7,553 nt of DNA, from assembly GCA_964514235.1 (NCBI GenBank), contig CAZEPV010000037.1, positions 1-7,553 on the forward strand, written 5' to 3'. The position numbers were made by a program, and so were the translations under genes. The stretch is from JAAYRQ01 sp035647235 (lineage in GTDB: Bacteria; Bacillota; Syntrophomonadia; Syntrophomonadales; Syntrophomonadaceae). Positions 5,755 through 7,553 of this stretch are shown here, one piece after another. Numbering within the stretch: position 1 is the stretch's first letter; each line of letters starts with the position of its first letter. Under the pieces are notes generated by a model, which saw only the letters and a program-made list of their open reading frames with translations, made no database searches and was not told the DNA's origin.

Positions 5755-6862
5755 GGAGCAAAGTAAACTAGTAAAATTAGTTCAGGAATTAGCTAGTGAA
5801 CAAATAGCACCACTAGCCCTAACCATGGATCAAAATAACTATGAATTCGATTGGCATTTTGTTAATCTTCTGGCGGAGCATAATTTAATTGCCCCTATAA
5901 TACCGCTAGAATACGGTGGCCGGGGATTAAGCTATCTCACCTTAGCTTTATTAATCGAGGAAATTGCCGCTGCCTGTGCCGGTCTAGCAGCTACCATGGT
6001 CGGTACTATGCATGCCATTTTGCCTATTATGATAGCAGGCAATAAACTACAAAAAGAAACCTTTCTTCCCTTACTAACTAGAGAAAAAGCTGCTTTAGCC
6101 TCTTTTGCCCTCACCGAACCTCATGGCGGCTCCGATATTGAAAACCTACGTACTTTAGCAGAATATAAAAACGGAACTATTATTCTTAATGGGGTAAAAG
6201 ATTACGTCATTAACGGTGCCATCGCCAACTTTATTACTGTATGTGCTAATAATAATCCAGCAGCTAAAAGAGGCTTTCAGCTATTCATCGTCCCCGCCGA
6301 AAAAATTAAAGTTAATCAAATACGTAATACTATGGGAATTAAATATGCTAATACTGCTCAAATAACTTTTGATAATATAGGGCTAGATAATATCTCTGCT
6401 ATAGGAGACCGGGATAGCGGTTATCTATTGTTAAGCCATACCTTAGATATTGGGCGTGCCTTAATTGCTGCTATCGAAGTCGGAATAGCTCGTGCTGCTT
6501 ATCAGTTAGTTTTAAACTATGCTCGTGAACGCCAACAGTTTGGACGACCTATATTCTCTAATCAGGGAATATCCTTCCCTTTAACTACTATGGCGACTTC
6601 TATTGAAGCGGCTAGATTAATGGTTTGGAGAGCTTGCGACTTAATCGACAAAGAAGGCGATTTTACCCTAGCTTCTTCCATGGCTAAAATGTATGCTAGT
6701 GAAGTTGCCCAGTCAGTCACAGCCAATGCCATAGATATAATTGGTGCTGCAGCTTATGATACTAATCATATCGCTAATGTCTATTTTAGGGATGCGAAAG
6801 TTTGCAGCATAGTTGGCGGGACTAATAATATTCAGAAAATGATTATTTCCTCATTATTATAA
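5732..6862 (+). CDS. Acyl-CoA dehydrogenase-family protein with atypical active site
   Basis: A flavoprotein-family protein of 376 residues, the normal length for four-subunit acyl-CoA dehydrogenases. Numbered from ATG 5732, it shows the all-helical N-domain, LTEPHGGSD (127-135) for flavin/substrate contact, a beta-domain with YVINGAIANF (158-167), RQQFG (267-271), and RDAK (353-356). Two conserved features are altered. The C-terminal YEGT motif, whose Glu is the usual catalytic base, reads VGGT (361-364), with Gly362 at the Glu position. The GGxGY nucleotide loop reads GAAAY (338-342). The alternative base position known from isovaleryl-CoA dehydrogenase is also Gly (Gly241, in LDIGR). Some dehydrogenase clades do carry GGT here, so the protein may use another base, work as a reductase, or have lost dehydrogenation. 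Its start overlaps the XRE gene by 23 nt, implying translational coupling. It is probably part of the same acyl-CoA module. Confidence 0.85.
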   Translation: MISFQMSKEQSKLVKLVQELASEQIAPLALTMDQNNYEFDWHFVNLLAEHNLIAPIIPLEYGGRGLSYLTLALLIEEIAAACAGLAATMVGTMHAILPIMIAGNKLQKETFLPLLTREKAALASFALTEPHGGSDIENLRTLAEYKNGTIILNGVKDYVINGAIANFITVCANNNPAAKRGFQLFIVPAEKIKVNQIRNTMGIKYANTAQITFDNIGLDNISAIGDRDSGYLLLSHTLDIGRALIAAIEVGIARAAYQLVLNYARERQQFGRPIFSNQGISFPLTTMATSIEAARLMVWRACDLIDKEGDFTLASSMAKMYASEVAQSVTANAIDIIGAAAYDTNHIANVYFRDAKVCSIVGGTNNIQKMIISSLL

Positions 6863-6886
6863 TCAAGATAGCTTAGCTAAATATAA

Positions 6887-6918
6887 AAATCGCGAATTTG
6901 ATTAAAAATCCGCGATTT
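6887..6918 (-). terminator. Hairpin terminator of the bacterioferritin gene, possibly bidirectional
   Basis: AAATCGCG (6887-6894) pairs perfectly with CGCGATTT (6911-6918). An A/C mismatch and a further ATTT/AAAT stem follow, closing on a 6-nt loop. On the minus strand the hairpin runs into a T-rich tail (ATTTTTATATTT), fitting an intrinsic terminator downstream of the bacterioferritin stop at 6951. On the plus strand, after the dehydrogenase stop at 6862, the tail is only ATTTCATC, so termination in that direction is less certain. Confidence 0.7.
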
Positions 6919-6950
6919 CATCTGCAAAAATAAGACTTCTAAATAAATCC

Positions 6951-7418
6951 TTAACCCATCTTAGTAGATAAAAATATAGGTAGGGTCATGTGGGAAATCT
7001 GGTCGAGTAGCCCTTCAATTTCATCCATATGACTATCCTCGTCTTTAAGAATACTTACTAAAACCTCGCGAGTAGCATAATCGTCTAGTTCCCCAGCTAA
7101 TTTTATAGCTGCATTGTAAGCCTCGATCGCACCTTTTTCTGCAGTATGGTCATTTTCCAGTTGTTCTTTTACTTCAGCACCGATATGAATATCCTTTAAT
7201 TGGCTTACTACAGGTAATCCTCCTAAGAACAAAATTCTTTCAATCAACATTTCGGCATGTTTCATTTCATGGATAGCCCGCTGCTCAAAGTGGTCATGTA
7301 GTTTACCATAACCCCAATCTGCACACATTTCAGCATGAACTATATACTGATTAATGGCCGTAAGTTCATCTGCTAGCAGTGAGTTTAAAGTTGCAACTAA
7401 TTTATCGTTTTCCTTCAT
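6951..7418 (-). CDS. bfr: Bacterioferritin (heme-binding ferritin, iron storage)
   Basis: A four-helix-bundle ferritin of 155 residues, close to the usual 155-160. All ferroxidase-centre residues stand at the same numbers as in E. coli Bfr: Glu18, Glu51, His54, Glu94, Glu127 and His130, with Tyr25 nearby. Met52, the ligand of the heme shared between two subunits, is present in HEMKH (50-54), marking this as a true heme-type bacterioferritin rather than a ferritin or Dps. The family forms a 24-subunit cytoplasmic shell that oxidises Fe2+ and stores it as mineral, also limiting peroxide damage. ATG 7418 is preceded by AAGGAGG (7427-7433) at 8 nt. The gene is monocistronic with its own promoter and terminator. 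No bacterioferritin-associated ferredoxin gene is seen in the window. Confidence 0.96.
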   Translation of the reverse strand: MKENDKLVATLNSLLADELTAINQYIVHAEMCADWGYGKLHDHFEQRAIHEMKHAEMLIERILFLGGLPVVSQLKDIHIGAEVKEQLENDHTAEKGAIEAYNAAIKLAGELDDYATREVLVSILKDEDSHMDEIEGLLDQISHMTLPIFLSTKMG

Positions 7419-7453
7419 ACAAAAGACCTCCTTCCCTACTTGAAATTAAGTTG

Positions 7454-7482
7454 AGAATATCAGTTTTCGAGCCTTTTGTCTA
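7454..7482 (-). promoter_or_regulatory. bfr: Sigma-A promoter of bacterioferritin with extended -10
   Basis: On the minus strand TAGACA (7482-7477, 5 of 6), a 17-bp spacer ending in TGA, and TATTCT (7459-7454) form a good extended -10 promoter, giving a leader of about 30 nt. I see no convincing Fur or PerR box over it. The remaining 7483-7553 is AT-rich with no reading frame or signal I can support. Confidence 0.6.
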
Positions 7483-7553
7483 GATTTTTATAATATCCAG
7501 ATCGCGTCAAGTTACTTTGGGTTTTCAAGAAAAAGAATATCCCCTTTAATAAC

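Noticed and set aside
5732..6862. Second dehydrogenase as a pseudogene
   Set aside because: The frame is intact at normal family length with a good ribosome binding site and most family motifs kept. The altered residues look like divergence rather than decay.
7441..7462. Imperfect inverted repeat TGAAATT / AATATCA around the bacterioferritin start site, as a Fur- or PerR-like box
   Set aside because: The half-sites are 8 nt apart and do not fit the Fur 7-1-7, PerR or DtxR/IdeR layouts.

Overview
The window reads as a chromosomal stretch of a low-GC Gram-positive bacterium (Bacillota, probably an anaerobic Clostridia-type lineage). The evidence is AT-rich intergenic DNA, strong AGGAGG-type ribosome binding sites, sigma-A-like promoters, and a gene set (OFA-family carboxylate transporter, acyl-CoA ligase, two acyl-CoA dehydrogenases, heme-type bacterioferritin) common in such organisms. 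The taxonomic placement is inference; no rRNA or marker gene is present. I see no tRNA, rRNA, CRISPR array, insertion sequence or phage gene.

Layout. (1) At 1-370, minus strand, lies the N-terminal part of an exported protein resembling the DUF3298/RsiV-like family, cut by the window edge. (2) At 371-644 is a divergent intergenic region with an 11-bp-phased direct repeat and a candidate promoter for the next gene. (3) At 645-1874, plus strand, is a 12-helix OFA-family MFS transporter. It converges on the following operon at a shared hairpin (1909-1939). (4) At 1959-5086, minus strand, is a two-gene operon. A large AidB-like acyl-CoA dehydrogenase is transcribed first, followed 23 nt later by an AMP-forming acyl-CoA ligase. 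It is driven by a near-consensus promoter (TTGACA-17-TATATT). (5) At 5087-5373 is a divergent control region with a perfect 14-bp palindrome near the predicted start of the minus-strand transcript. (6) At 5374-6862, plus strand, is a small XRE-type repressor-like protein, overlapped by the start of a second, standard-length acyl-CoA dehydrogenase. That enzyme lacks the usual catalytic glutamate. (7) At 6951-7418, minus strand, is a bacterioferritin with its own promoter and terminator.

How the genes may work together. The ligase would activate a carboxylic acid to its CoA thioester, and the AidB-like dehydrogenase would introduce the double bond. The divergently encoded XRE protein is the natural candidate regulator of both arms. 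The second dehydrogenase is translationally linked to that regulator, so it probably belongs to the same module, although its active site is atypical. The OFA transporter could bring in or exchange a small carboxylate, but it is a separate convergent transcription unit. The substrate is not identifiable from sequence, and no ETF, hydratase, thiolase or CoA-transferase gene is present here. The bacterioferritin looks like an independent iron-storage gene.

Most genes are ordinary members of known families. The points most worth a second look are the active site of the second dehydrogenase, the divergent regulator-enzyme arrangement, and the unusual start region of the XRE gene.
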